A stretch of 64,000 nt of DNA from Phycisphaeraceae bacterium (GTDB lineage Bacteria; Planctomycetota; Phycisphaerae; Phycisphaerales; UBA1924), in assembly GCA_021297895.1 (NCBI GenBank), contig JAJTHN010000001.1:1-64000 (forward strand), written 5' to 3'. Position 1 is the stretch's first letter. Every line of letters starts with the position of its first letter. This document shows positions 17,782 to 25,813 of this stretch, piece after piece. Made by a program: the position numbers and the translations under genes. Below the pieces are notes generated by a model that was not told the DNA's origin, made no database searches, and saw only the letters and a program-made list of their open reading frames with translations.

Positions 17782-18753
17782 ATGCTCGCCAACGATGTGA
17801 ACGTGACCACCGCCCAACTGCCCCGATCGAGCCATGCCGTCTGGGCCTTGCGCCCCGGCCTTACCTGGACGCTCGAGAGCCCCAGAATCATGGGCATTCT
17901 CAACGTGACGCCGGACAGTTTCTCCGACGGCGGCACCATCCGCGACCCGCGGCACGCCGCGGAGCTGGCCGTCGCGATGCTCCGCGACGGCGCCGACGCG
18001 ATCGATGTCGGCGGCGAATCGACCCGGCCCGGGGCGCAGCGCATCGGTGAATCGGAGCAGGTCGCCCGCGTCGTGCCCGTCATCCGCGCGATCCGCGAAC
18101 AGTCCTCCGCGCCGATCACCATCGACACCACCCGCGCCGCCGTTGCCCTCGCCGCGATCGAGGCGGGCGCCGACGCGATCAACGATGTCTCCGGCGGGAC
18201 GGAAGATTCCGAAATGCTCGCGCTCGCCGCGCGGCTCTCCCGCGGCATCATCCTGATGCACCGGCTGACCGACCCGACGCGCGACAGCTTCAGCGATCGC
18301 TACGGCACACCGGGCCAGCAGCCCCCACCCGCTTACGCCGACGTCGTGCTCGATGTCGCCGAGCATCTCTCGCGCCTGGCCGTCAACGCGATCAACGCCG
18401 GTGTGCGACACGAGGCCATCGTGCTCGATCCGGGTCTGGGCTTCGGCAAGACCGTCGAGCAGAACCTCGCGCTGATCCGCGGCACCGCAACCATCGCGCA
18501 TCTGGGCTTCCCCATCCTCAGCGGCCTGAGCCGCAAGAGTTTCGTCGGCCGCATCAGCGCACCACCGACAGACCCGCAAGCCCAAGACGCACCCGCCCCC
18601 ACTCTGCCCACGCACGAGCGCCTCCCCGGCACACTCGCGCTGAGCCTCGCCCACGTCGCCGCAGGCGCACGCATCCTCCGCGTGCACGATGTGCGTCCGC
18701 ACGTGCAGGCGCTGCGTGCCGCGGCGGCGCTCCGGAACGGCCACGAAGCTTGA
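17782..18753 (+). CDS. folP: Dihydropteroate synthase
   Basis: A 323-residue TIM-barrel enzyme that condenses p-aminobenzoate with dihydropterin pyrophosphate in folate synthesis. Signature stretches are IMGILNVTPDSFSDGG near the N-terminus, DVGGESTRPGA, INDVSGG, and LDPGLGFGKT followed by LSGLSRKSFVG. Helix and loop order fits the family. A Pro/Ala-rich insertion (PPTDPQAQDAPAPTLPT) separates the last lysine loop from the end. The start is uncertain: ATG at 17782 is taken, TTG at 17755 is possible, and neither has a good ribosome site. A short terminated transcript lies just upstream and could control expression. Confidence 0.93.
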   Translation: MLANDVNVTTAQLPRSSHAVWALRPGLTWTLESPRIMGILNVTPDSFSDGGTIRDPRHAAELAVAMLRDGADAIDVGGESTRPGAQRIGESEQVARVVPVIRAIREQSSAPITIDTTRAAVALAAIEAGADAINDVSGGTEDSEMLALAARLSRGIILMHRLTDPTRDSFSDRYGTPGQQPPPAYADVVLDVAEHLSRLAVNAINAGVRHEAIVLDPGLGFGKTVEQNLALIRGTATIAHLGFPILSGLSRKSFVGRISAPPTDPQAQDAPAPTLPTHERLPGTLALSLAHVAAGARILRVHDVRPHVQALRAAAALRNGHEA

Positions 18754-18781
18754 GCCGATCGCGCGCTGCCTTCGATCCGTG

Positions 18782-20155
18782 CTAGCCGAGCCCCGCCATG
18801 CGCAGCAGCGTCGCCGGACGCTCGCCCTCGCCGGTGCGTGCGCTGAGCAGCGCGGCCTGCGCCATCGCAAGAACCTCCGGATACCGCACGATCGGCGTGC
18901 CGCCCAGTGCCGCGGCACCGAGGTCCATCACGCGCTGAACCTGCTCGACGATCACGCTGGCGCCGGGCGACGGCGTGTCGCTCTGATCAATCGCGGGCTT
19001 GCGCAGCGTGCTGGTCCGTCTCGCGCCCGCGCGGCGCGACTCATCGATCTTCCGCCCGCGCGCATCGGTCCACTCAAAGCCGTCGTTGAACACGCGGATG
19101 CGTCCGCCCGGGCCGATGATCGTCAGCAAGTGCTCGAAGCGCCCCGCGCGGTCGGAGCACACCACCGCCGCGGCTCGCCCGCCGGCGAAACGCAGATTCG
19201 CCGTCAGATCGCCGTGCAGGCCGCCGAGGTGCTCGCCCGGCAGCGGATGAAGGCCGCGATCGTGCACGCCGATGTACGCCGCGTCGATCGTCTCCGGCTG
19301 GCCGAGCAGCGCGTGAACGATGTCCATCGCGTCAAAGACGCGCGCCCCGAGCGCGCCCTCGGCCGGGGTTGCCAGGCACTGCACCGCGAGCGTGCGCACC
19401 GGGCCGAAACTCTCCATCAGCGTCAGCACCTGCCCCAGCGCCGGCGAAAGCCGGCACAGGCCCAGCGGCATCGACCACCCCGCGATCGCCGGGTCGCTCG
19501 CGGCGGTATCGCCGATCGACCCGAGCCCCTCCGGCCCGGCCACCACCGCCGCGCCCTGCCCCGCGTCGCGCTCTCCCAGGCTCAGCAGCGACGCCGGCAA
19601 CGGATCGAGCGAGAGCAGCCGCACGCCGCGCGTTGTGCAATCCGCCGCGGCGTCGGCGTCGCTGTCGCGCGTCGCGGGGATGATTCCAAAGTCGCCCGTG
19701 TGCATGAGCAGCACCGCGTCGGGGCGTTCCTCGCCGCTCAGACCGCCGAGCATCGACAACGCCGATCGCAGGTCATCGCCCAGCGCCCGCGCGCCGAGCT
19801 TCTCGGCGAACTGCGCGGTGCTCGGCGTCTCGCCCTCGCTCCCGCCGACACCCGCCGACACCCCGCCCGAAGCGCCATCTCCTCCCGCCGATCCCGATGC
19901 ACTCGCGGCACCGACCTCCGCCGGCCCGCCGATGCCCATGATCCGCCACGCACCGATCGCCGCGCACTGCCGAAGGAGCATCTGCTGCTCACGCCGCAGC
20001 CACACGCAGACACGCGGGCCGGGCGCGATCGCAATCGCGTCGCCGCCCGCGGCCAAGGCATCGGGCTTGCCGGCGCGTGCCGCCGCGCCCCGCGGCCCGC
20101 TGCCGCGTGTGCTGCTGCGCGGGTTGGTGCTGCGTGGGGTCGACATGGCCTTCAT
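18782..20155 (-). CDS. Gfo/Idh/MocA-like protein (probable oxidoreductase relative)
   Basis: A 457-residue protein. The C-terminal half (about residues 230-400) has features of the Gfo/Idh/MocA C-terminal domain: FDAMDIVHALLGQPETI, strands such as DLTANLRFAGGRAA and LLTIIGPGGRIRVFND, and a following EW substrate-side strand. The N-terminal Rossmann part is not clear: there is no GxGxxG, and a Gly/Ser/Ala-rich stretch interrupts residues 75-105. It may be a divergent sensor or non-catalytic relative. ATG at 20155 is used because further extension would run antisense into RNase P RNA. It is convergent with folP, 28 nt away. Substrate unknown. Confidence 0.5.
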   Translation of the reverse strand: MKAMSTPRSTNPRSSTRGSGPRGAAARAGKPDALAAGGDAIAIAPGPRVCVWLRREQQMLLRQCAAIGAWRIMGIGGPAEVGAASASGSAGGDGASGGVSAGVGGSEGETPSTAQFAEKLGARALGDDLRSALSMLGGLSGEERPDAVLLMHTGDFGIIPATRDSDADAAADCTTRGVRLLSLDPLPASLLSLGERDAGQGAAVVAGPEGLGSIGDTAASDPAIAGWSMPLGLCRLSPALGQVLTLMESFGPVRTLAVQCLATPAEGALGARVFDAMDIVHALLGQPETIDAAYIGVHDRGLHPLPGEHLGGLHGDLTANLRFAGGRAAAVVCSDRAGRFEHLLTIIGPGGRIRVFNDGFEWTDARGRKIDESRRAGARRTSTLRKPAIDQSDTPSPGASVIVEQVQRVMDLGAAALGGTPIVRYPEVLAMAQAALLSARTGEGERPATLLRMAGLG

Positions 20156-20203
20156 CAGCTCGGGGGAAGCACGATGGGCGTAGGATAACACTTGACAAGT
20201 CAA

Positions 20204-20633
20204 GACGGCGTGGCAACGCGATCGCCGGCGGCGCAAGCCGTCCGGAGGAAAGTCCGAGCACGACAGGACACGACGGTGGGTAACGCCCACCCGCCCCGCG
20301 GATCGAGGGGCGAGAGACAGTGCCACAGAGAACAGACCGCCGATGGCCCGGTGCAAACCGGGATCAGGTAAGGGTGAAACGGCGGGGTAAGAGCCCACCG
20401 CCGCGTTGGCAACACCGCGGGCACGGCAAACCTCGTCGCGTGCAAGGTCACGCAGCAACCGCGACGGCCGGGAAACCGGCCGCCGACCGCTCGTCCGGCG
20501 GGAATGGTTGCGGGTGGACCGCTCCAGCCGAGGGGTGACTCTCGGCGCAGAGAAATGATCGTGCGGCCCGGTCCGTCCGCCATGTGCGGATACCACCGGG
20601 CCCGACAGAACTCGGCTTACCGCCCACGCCCGA
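20204..20633 (+). ncRNA. rnpB: RNase P RNA (bacterial type A)
   Basis: The catalytic RNA that matures tRNA 5' ends. Diagnostic conserved blocks are GGAGGAAAGTCCGAGC (about 20233-20248), AGAGAACAGACCGCC, AAGGGTGAAACGGCGGGGTA, AGAAATGATCGTGC and CAGAACTCGGCTTAC (20606-20620). Helix P1 pairs GGCGTGG at 20207-20213 with CCACGCC at 20624-20630, which sets the ends. TAGGAT at 20181-20186 may be the -10 element. A textbook terminator follows. Long open frames antisense to it are not genes. Confidence 0.97.
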
Positions 20634-20640
20634 TCCACAG

Positions 20641-20680
20641 CGCAGGCCCGTGCAAACCGCACGGGCCTGCGGCCATTTTT
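20641..20680 (+). terminator. Intrinsic terminator of rnpB
   Basis: Stem CGCAGGCCCGTGC / GCACGGGCCTGCG with loop AAACC, followed by GCCATTTTT. It ends the RNase P RNA transcript. Confidence 0.9.
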
Positions 20681-20720
20681 GGACCGGCTCGGAACCTCAT
20701 TCGATCTGGATCAGGGATCC

Positions 20721-21080
20721 TCAGTGCGATCTGGCGATGCCGAATCGCACCGCGAAGTACGCGCCGATGTCCTTCTCGCCGACGAAGAACACGCGTCCGT
20801 TCTCCGCGCGCCTTGCGGACGCGGGCAGGTCCGGCCGCGATGCCTCGTTCGCACCGAGAACCAGCACCGGGCAGGACTGGTTGGCCTCGCCGATCTCCGC
20901 GATGACCGCGGGCCGGGGGCGGGGAAAGTCGACATACCTGACTGCGATCTCGTGGCGCAGCCTCGGATACGTGGCCAGCAAGCCCTCGAGCGCGATGCAG
21001 TGCGGGCAGTAGAAAATTCCCGGGCCGAAGGCCGCGTCGTCGAAGTCCGGGCGGAGGAGGAACAGCGTGGTCGTGGTCAT
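20721..21080 (-). CDS. DUF3088 family protein
   Basis: A 119-residue protein with a thioredoxin-like layout. It starts MTTTTLFLLRPDFDD, followed by GPGIFYCPHCIALEGLL, where a CPHC motif occupies the active-site position, and later QSCPVLVL. This opening pattern is typical of DUF3088, a family without assigned function. ATG at 21080 is supported by TACGCT exactly 6 nt upstream on the minus strand and no Shine-Dalgarno, which suggests a leaderless mRNA. It is convergent with rnpB and divergently placed relative to nothing obvious. A thiol redox role is inferred only from the CPHC motif. Confidence 0.75.
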   Translation of the reverse strand: MTTTTLFLLRPDFDDAAFGPGIFYCPHCIALEGLLATYPRLRHEIAVRYVDFPRPRPAVIAEIGEANQSCPVLVLGANEASRPDLPASARRAENGRVFFVGEKDIGAYFAVRFGIARSH

Positions 21081-21086
21081 GCGCCG

Positions 21087-21092
21087 AGCGTA
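21087..21092 (-). promoter_or_regulatory. -10 element of a leaderless promoter (DUF3088 gene)
   Basis: TACGCT ends 6 nt before ATG at 21080. TTGCGA lies 18 nt further upstream. Transcription would start at the A of ATG. Confidence 0.55.
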
Positions 21093-21121
21093 GCGAATCG
21101 GGCCGCGCGCTCGCAAAGAAA

Positions 21122-21149
21122 AAGGCCCCCGGCATGTGCCGAGGGCCTT
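21122..21149 (-). terminator. Intrinsic terminator of the S1-repeat gene
   Basis: On the minus strand AAGGCCCTCGGCA pairs with TGCCGGGGGCCTT and is followed by TTTC. It lies between the stop codon at 21181 and the DUF3088 start. Confidence 0.85.
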
Positions 21150-21180
21150 GAGTGATGTTCCGAGAGAAGCGGTCGACGCT

Positions 21181-22929
21181 TTACTTCTGACCGAGCGTCA
21201 GGCCGAAGGGGTTCTCGTTCTTGGGCAGCTTCTTGCTGAAACCACCCTTGAGGTTCTTGTTGCGGAAGGCCTCGCGCTGGCGACGCAGCGCGGGCGTCTC
21301 CTTGGACAGTTCCTCCAGACGCGCCTGCATCATCGCGTTCTTCTGCGCTTCCTTCTCGGCCTTGAACGCCTCGCGCGAGCCCGGACGCGGCGGCTCCTTG
21401 GGCAGTTCGGCCTCCAGCGCCTTCATCGACAGGCTCACGCGACGGGTCTGCGGGTCGATCTTCAGCACGCGGCAGGTCACGACCTGATCCTGCTTGAGCA
21501 CGTCCTCGGGCTTGTTGATCCGCTTGCGGCTGATCTCGCTGATGTGCAGCAGACCATCCACGCCCGGCGACAACTCGACGAACGCGCCGAACTCGGTCAT
21601 CCGCACGATCTTGCCCGTGACGTCCGCGCCCTCGGTGATGTCGTTGGTCGCCGTCATGAACGGATCGGCCGACAACTGCTTCATGCCAAGGCTGATGCGG
21701 TTGTTCTCCAGATCCATCTTCAGGATCTGAACGCGAACCTTCTCGCCTTCCTTCACATACTTGGCGACGTTCTTCTCGCTGGGCACGACGCGGTCGTACG
21801 TCATGTCGCTGATGTGGCACAGGCCGTCCAGACCGCCAAGGTCGATGAACGCGCCGAACGGCATGATCTTCCGCACCGTGCCGTCGAGCGTCTGGCCCTC
21901 GGCCAGCGTCGCCTTGAGCTTCTCGGCCTTCTCCTTGCGCTCCTGACCCAGCAGGTCGCGCCGGCTCAGCACGATGTTGCCCAGCCCGCGACGATCAAGC
22001 TGCGTCACCTGGCACGGGAACTTCTCGCCGATGAACACGCTCAGGTCCGCGATCCGATCCAGGCTCACCTGGCTCGCCGGCATGAAGGCCCGGTGACCGG
22101 CGACCTCGAGCTCCAGACCGCCCTTGTTCACACCCGTCACCCGCGCCTCGACGATCTGCCCGATCTGCAGCAGCTCCCACGCCGCCTTCTGAACCGCGCC
22201 GGGGCGCGAGCAGATGAACAGGCTCTCCTCGCTGGAGAACTTGTCGACGACCACCTCGATCTCGCCGCCCGGCGTGGGCAGGGTGTCGCCTTCCTTGTAC
22301 TGGATCCGCGGCAGAACGCCCAGTTCCTTCGGCCCGAACTCGATGAAGATGTCGCTCGGACCGACGGACACGACCTTGCCCGTGCGATGCTCGCGCCCGC
22401 TCTCGACCTTGCGCGGACCACGCAGGTGGGCCGTCTGCTTGCCGCCCAGCGGGACCACATCGTGGTTCACCGGCGCGGGGCGCGCCTTGCCCTTGCCCTT
22501 CTCGGGCGTGCTCTTGGCCACGTCGTCCATCATGTCGGCGATCTCTTTGGCCGTCTCGCTGTCGATCGCGCCGCCCTCATCACGCACCGAGCGGAGCGTG
22601 CTGTGGGTGTCCGGCGCCTTGGGGCCGGCCTCGCTGCCAGCGCCGGGGCGCGGGCCGCGATTGCGGTCGCCACCGCCGAAGGGGCCGCGACGCCCGCCGG
22701 GCGACTCCGAACCCTCACTGCCGATGACCTGCGCTCGCGCGATCGCCGGAAGACCCTTACGCGGATCGCTCGCCGGCTTGGCCGGCGCCGCGGGCGCGGC
22801 ATTGGCGGGGGCAGCCTCCGCACCGCCGGCCGGGGCCTGCGTCGCTTCGGGGCTGGTGGACGGGGTGCTGGACGACGGGGAGTTCGATTCCATGGACCTG
22901 CTCGACTTGACCGACAACGTCTCCGCCAC
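21181..22929 (-). CDS. S1 RNA-binding-domain protein (RpsA-like)
   Basis: A 582-residue protein with four S1 modules, roughly residues 180-245, 255-325, 340-415 and 425-500. The last two are the most canonical (PFGAFIDLGGLDGLCHISDM; EFGAFVELSPGVDGLLHISE). It probably binds mRNA on the ribosome or acts in RNA metabolism. The first 160 residues are Ser/Pro/Ala/Gly-rich and disordered, unlike E. coli RpsA, which has six S1 domains and no such extension. The start is uncertain: GTG at 22929, or ATG at 22893 with a weak AGCAGG ribosome site. It is monocistronic with a clear terminator. Whether it is the true ribosomal S1 or a paralogue cannot be settled here. Confidence 0.85.
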   Translation of the reverse strand: MAETLSVKSSRSMESNSPSSSTPSTSPEATQAPAGGAEAAPANAAPAAPAKPASDPRKGLPAIARAQVIGSEGSESPGGRRGPFGGGDRNRGPRPGAGSEAGPKAPDTHSTLRSVRDEGGAIDSETAKEIADMMDDVAKSTPEKGKGKARPAPVNHDVVPLGGKQTAHLRGPRKVESGREHRTGKVVSVGPSDIFIEFGPKELGVLPRIQYKEGDTLPTPGGEIEVVVDKFSSEESLFICSRPGAVQKAAWELLQIGQIVEARVTGVNKGGLELEVAGHRAFMPASQVSLDRIADLSVFIGEKFPCQVTQLDRRGLGNIVLSRRDLLGQERKEKAEKLKATLAEGQTLDGTVRKIMPFGAFIDLGGLDGLCHISDMTYDRVVPSEKNVAKYVKEGEKVRVQILKMDLENNRISLGMKQLSADPFMTATNDITEGADVTGKIVRMTEFGAFVELSPGVDGLLHISEISRKRINKPEDVLKQDQVVTCRVLKIDPQTRRVSLSMKALEAELPKEPPRPGSREAFKAEKEAQKNAMMQARLEELSKETPALRRQREAFRNKNLKGGFSKKLPKNENPFGLTLGQK

Positions 22930-23097
22930 GGCAAGTTTCGCATCTGCGAACCCGCCTGGATCCCCTCAGCCGACTTTCGGCGTGGCGCTTCGTGGGATCA
23001 ATCGTGAACCGCAAGTGTACCGGCATCGGACGCTGGAACCACCCAAACGCCCCTCTCCGACCCCCGTTTGACTCAAGTTCAACCCCCGCCGCCCCGC

Positions 23098-23958
23098 TTA
23101 CCGGCGACTTTGACCCGTCGGACGGGAGTCCCGGATCGCACGCCAGTTCTCCGCCGGCTTGCCGTCGGCATACTCCCACACCACCACCCTCAGCCGACGA
23201 ACCCCCCACGCTCGCGCCTGCTCGTGCGTCGGGAACAGCACATCCAGCCGATTTCCCTTGATCGCACCGCCCACATCCAGCACCGGCACGATCTCGCCGC
23301 GGTCATAGCCCGGGATCGAGATCTTGGTGCCAAGGGGCAGCACGCGGCGGTCCGCGGCCACCAGCCGATAGCCATTGGTCGTCACATGGTGCAGCGACGC
23401 CGTGATCCCGTCGGCCGAGTCGCCGCAGGACCGCTCATCCGGCGAGTACGCCGTGACCGTCATCATCATCGTCCGCGCCGGACGCATCGGCCGCCCGTTG
23501 AAGAACCGAATGCTCGTGTCCAGGATCGCACCCTTGGGCAGCCAGTCGTCCTGTGCGATCGGGGCAACTTCATCGACGATCGGACCAGATTCGGGCTCGA
23601 TCGCCTCCACCTCGCCCATCATCGGATCAGCGATCGGCAGCGGGGCATCGATCGTCAGGTTCGACGGATCGAACAACCCATCCTCACCTTCCGACCCGAC
23701 ATTCTGACCCAACTCCGTCAGCACCATGGCCGTCGGCGGCGGCGTGCTGCGGCTGAGTTCCTTCACCACGATCGCCGACAGCGACACCACCGCCAGCATC
23801 GCCACCACACCCAGCCCCTTGGCCATCAGCGACACCGGCCAGCCCCGCGCCGGACGCGCTGTGATCACCGACCAGACCGACACCTTCGGTTCCACGCGCG
23901 CAAAGGCCGGTACCGGGCGCGCGTCGCTGTACGGCGTGCTGTTTCGTGTTTCGATCAT
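23098..23958 (-). CDS. 3D-domain protein, membrane-anchored
   Basis: A 286-residue protein with one membrane helix at about residues 45-65 and a C-terminal 3D domain (about 165-275). That domain shows TAYSPDERSCGDSADG, VAADRRVLPLGTKISIPGY, and VLDVGGAIKGNRLDVLF, which carries the conserved aspartates of the MltA/3D fold. 3D domains are found in lytic transglycosylases and resuscitation factors, so a role in peptidoglycan cleavage or remodelling in the periplasm is likely. ATG at 23958 follows a weak GAG-rich site; an in-frame upstream extension looks non-coding. No peptidoglycan-binding LysM is visible, so anchoring is by the membrane helix. Confidence 0.82.
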   Translation of the reverse strand: MIETRNSTPYSDARPVPAFARVEPKVSVWSVITARPARGWPVSLMAKGLGVVAMLAVVSLSAIVVKELSRSTPPPTAMVLTELGQNVGSEGEDGLFDPSNLTIDAPLPIADPMMGEVEAIEPESGPIVDEVAPIAQDDWLPKGAILDTSIRFFNGRPMRPARTMMMTVTAYSPDERSCGDSADGITASLHHVTTNGYRLVAADRRVLPLGTKISIPGYDRGEIVPVLDVGGAIKGNRLDVLFPTHEQARAWGVRRLRVVVWEYADGKPAENWRAIRDSRPTGQSRR

Positions 23959-24456
23959 GTGGTCTGCTCGTCGGCGATTCACTCGCACCAAATGTCTGCG
24001 TGCGTCCTGCACACCTCGAGAGCGGGACAACCTGTCGGCTCACGTCTTCGACTGCTCAACGCTCGCGGATGCGATCAAAACCCAAACCGATCCGCACGCG
24101 GCGATGGACACTCTACACCTCTCGCGCCGCCAAGGCGAGAAGGGCAAACCCCTCACGATGAGGGTTTACCCTCACGCCTCCCGCCCGCCACTCGCGGCCA
24201 TCCGCATGCTCAAGATGCCATCCGCATCGCCCGTGGCAAGCGCCGAGACTCCTGCATGCACTTCGCATCGACCGCTTGTATCAGTTCAACGATCTGAACC
24301 GCTTGTGAGGCCACCGAATCCTCTCGTCCGGTGAACCCATGGTCCGTATACGCTCCCGCCACGAGCACGGCACGGATCGAATCTGCGCATCCGCCGACGC
24401 CGAAAGCGGTCCGGAAACCACCCTCGGCCTGAGGGGCACCCAAGGAGTCGACGACC
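23959..24456. other. Long intergenic region with an inverted repeat
   Basis: About 500 nt between divergent genes. It holds an imperfect inverted repeat AAACCCCTCA / TGAGGGTTT at 24145-24164 without a T run, and an in-phase purine-rich ribosome site at its end. No gene or clear promoter hexamers were found. It presumably carries the promoter of the lipoprotein operon that follows. Confidence 0.4.
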
Positions 24457-25107
24457 ATGCGCATCACCACCTCTTCCATTCTCTCCGCCGCGCTCGCCGG
24501 GACGCTGGGCCTCATGTCCGGCTGCCAGTCCCAGCCGCCGATGGGCGACACCGGCGGCGTGATCGACGCCCGTGAGCGCACGCGGCTGGATGCCCGCTCG
24601 CCCGAGGCCGACGTAACCACCCTCCTGGCGTTCAGCGACAAGGTCGCGCAGGGTCTCGCCGATCGCATCCTGACCGAGCCGCGGATCGCCGAGGCCAACG
24701 CCTCCGGCAAGCGCGTGGTCCTGGAGTTCGGCGGGCTGAACAACCGCACGACGACGCCCCGAAGCGACTTTGAGGCCATTCAGCGCCGCGTCTTCATCGG
24801 GCTGGTCAACAACAACCAGCTCCGCCAGCGATTCCTCGTCGTCGAGAGCGGCTCGACGATGGACGCCGAGGCCGACCGCCTCAGCGGCAGCCGCTCGCCC
24901 GACCTCCTCGACGAGAGCCGCGGCACCGCACGCACCCCCACTCGCCGATACGACCCCGAGTTCGTCTACGTCATCCGCGGGAACTTCGACGAGATCAAGC
25001 GCGGCGGGAACATCCAGAGCAACTACATCTTCGACATGACCGTCACCCACCTGGCCTCGCGCGAGATCGTCTTCGCCGAGCAGTTCGAGTTCAAGCAACT
25101 CCGCTGA
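24457..25107 (+). CDS. LpoB-like outer-membrane lipoprotein
   Basis: A 216-residue lipoprotein. The signal peptide ends in LMSGC with lipidated cysteine 23. The domain from about residue 50 (FSDKVAQGLADRILTEP, then KRVVLEFGGLNNRTTT, IQRRVFIGLVNNNQLRQRF) has the LpoB layout. In enterobacteria, LpoB activates penicillin-binding protein 1B from the outer membrane. Here that role is inferred by family. AAGGAG lies 8 nt before ATG. It heads a collinear cluster with a second lipoprotein, a COG3014-like protein and a YcfL-like protein, a grouping known from proteobacteria. Confidence 0.75.
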   Translation: MRITTSSILSAALAGTLGLMSGCQSQPPMGDTGGVIDARERTRLDARSPEADVTTLLAFSDKVAQGLADRILTEPRIAEANASGKRVVLEFGGLNNRTTTPRSDFEAIQRRVFIGLVNNNQLRQRFLVVESGSTMDAEADRLSGSRSPDLLDESRGTARTPTRRYDPEFVYVIRGNFDEIKRGGNIQSNYIFDMTVTHLASREIVFAEQFEFKQLR

Positions 25108-25142
25108 GCCGCCATGCCCGGCGTCGGCATCGGACCACGGCG

Positions 25143-25805
25143 ATGACGCACCCACCCCAACCCCACGCCCGAACCCCGATCAACCCCGCCGCGCGTTCAC
25201 GCGTCACGCGCCGGCACGCGGCACTCTGGGCCGTCATGCTCGCCGCGTGCTCGGCGGTGGCCGCGTGCGCCCCGACCGCCGGCACCACGCGCCTGGGCGG
25301 CGCCGACATCGCCATCGACGGCCCGCGGCTGCGACAGACCCTCGCCGATGCGCCGTACTTCGCCGACCGCCCCATCCGCCCGCGCACACCGTCGCCGACC
25401 GCCGACGAGATGGTCATCGTCGCCCGCGAACTGGAGAACCGCAGCAACGACCGCCTCAGCGCCAGCGACCGCTGGGCGCCCGTCGCCCTGCTCATCAACG
25501 ACTCCGGCGTGCGCGCGTTCCTGAACGATCGCGGCGTGCGCGTGATGCTGCCGCCGGAAGACGTCGCGCAGGTCCGCGCACTGGGCATCGATGTGCCCGA
25601 AGCGCCCAGCATGGCCCCGACGCACACGCTCACCGGCGTGGTCCGCACCATCACGCGTCAGGCCGCGCTGGTCTCCAGCGTGGCCGATGCACGCAAAGAC
25701 GTCACGCTCGTCGAGTGGACGCTCACCGACGTGCGTACCCGCGAGGTCGTCTGGTCCGGCCGCACGGAGTTCGCCCGCGTCGCCCGCGGCGTCGTCGCCG
25801 ACTGA
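25143..25805 (+). CDS. Second LpoB-like or related lipoprotein
   Basis: A 220-residue lipoprotein with an unusually long n-region (about 27 residues) before the hydrophobic stretch and a lipobox ending VAAC (cysteine 42). The mature domain (DEMVIVARELENRSNDRLS, later VALLINDSGVRAFLNDRG, ending VVWSGRTEFARVARG) parallels the preceding LpoB-like protein in strand-helix order and in its final strand ending with a basic/aromatic motif. It is probably a diverged paralogue. It lies 35 nt after the first gene and 8 nt before the next, so the three are one transcript. No Shine-Dalgarno is visible, consistent with coupling. Confidence 0.6.
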   Translation: MTHPPQPHARTPINPAARSRVTRRHAALWAVMLAACSAVAACAPTAGTTRLGGADIAIDGPRLRQTLADAPYFADRPIRPRTPSPTADEMVIVARELENRSNDRLSASDRWAPVALLINDSGVRAFLNDRGVRVMLPPEDVAQVRALGIDVPEAPSMAPTHTLTGVVRTITRQAALVSSVADARKDVTLVEWTLTDVRTREVVWSGRTEFARVARGVVAD

Positions 25806-25813
25806 ACCTCCCG

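Noticed and set aside
20156-20662. In-frame N-terminal extension of the Gfo/Idh/MocA-like protein
   Set aside because: It would run antisense through RNase P RNA and has no start signal; the start at 20155 is used.
11806-20683. Sixteen-base identity TGCGGCCATTTTTGGA near mfd start and after rnpB
   Set aside because: A match of this length is expected about by chance in a window of this size, and the two contexts differ.
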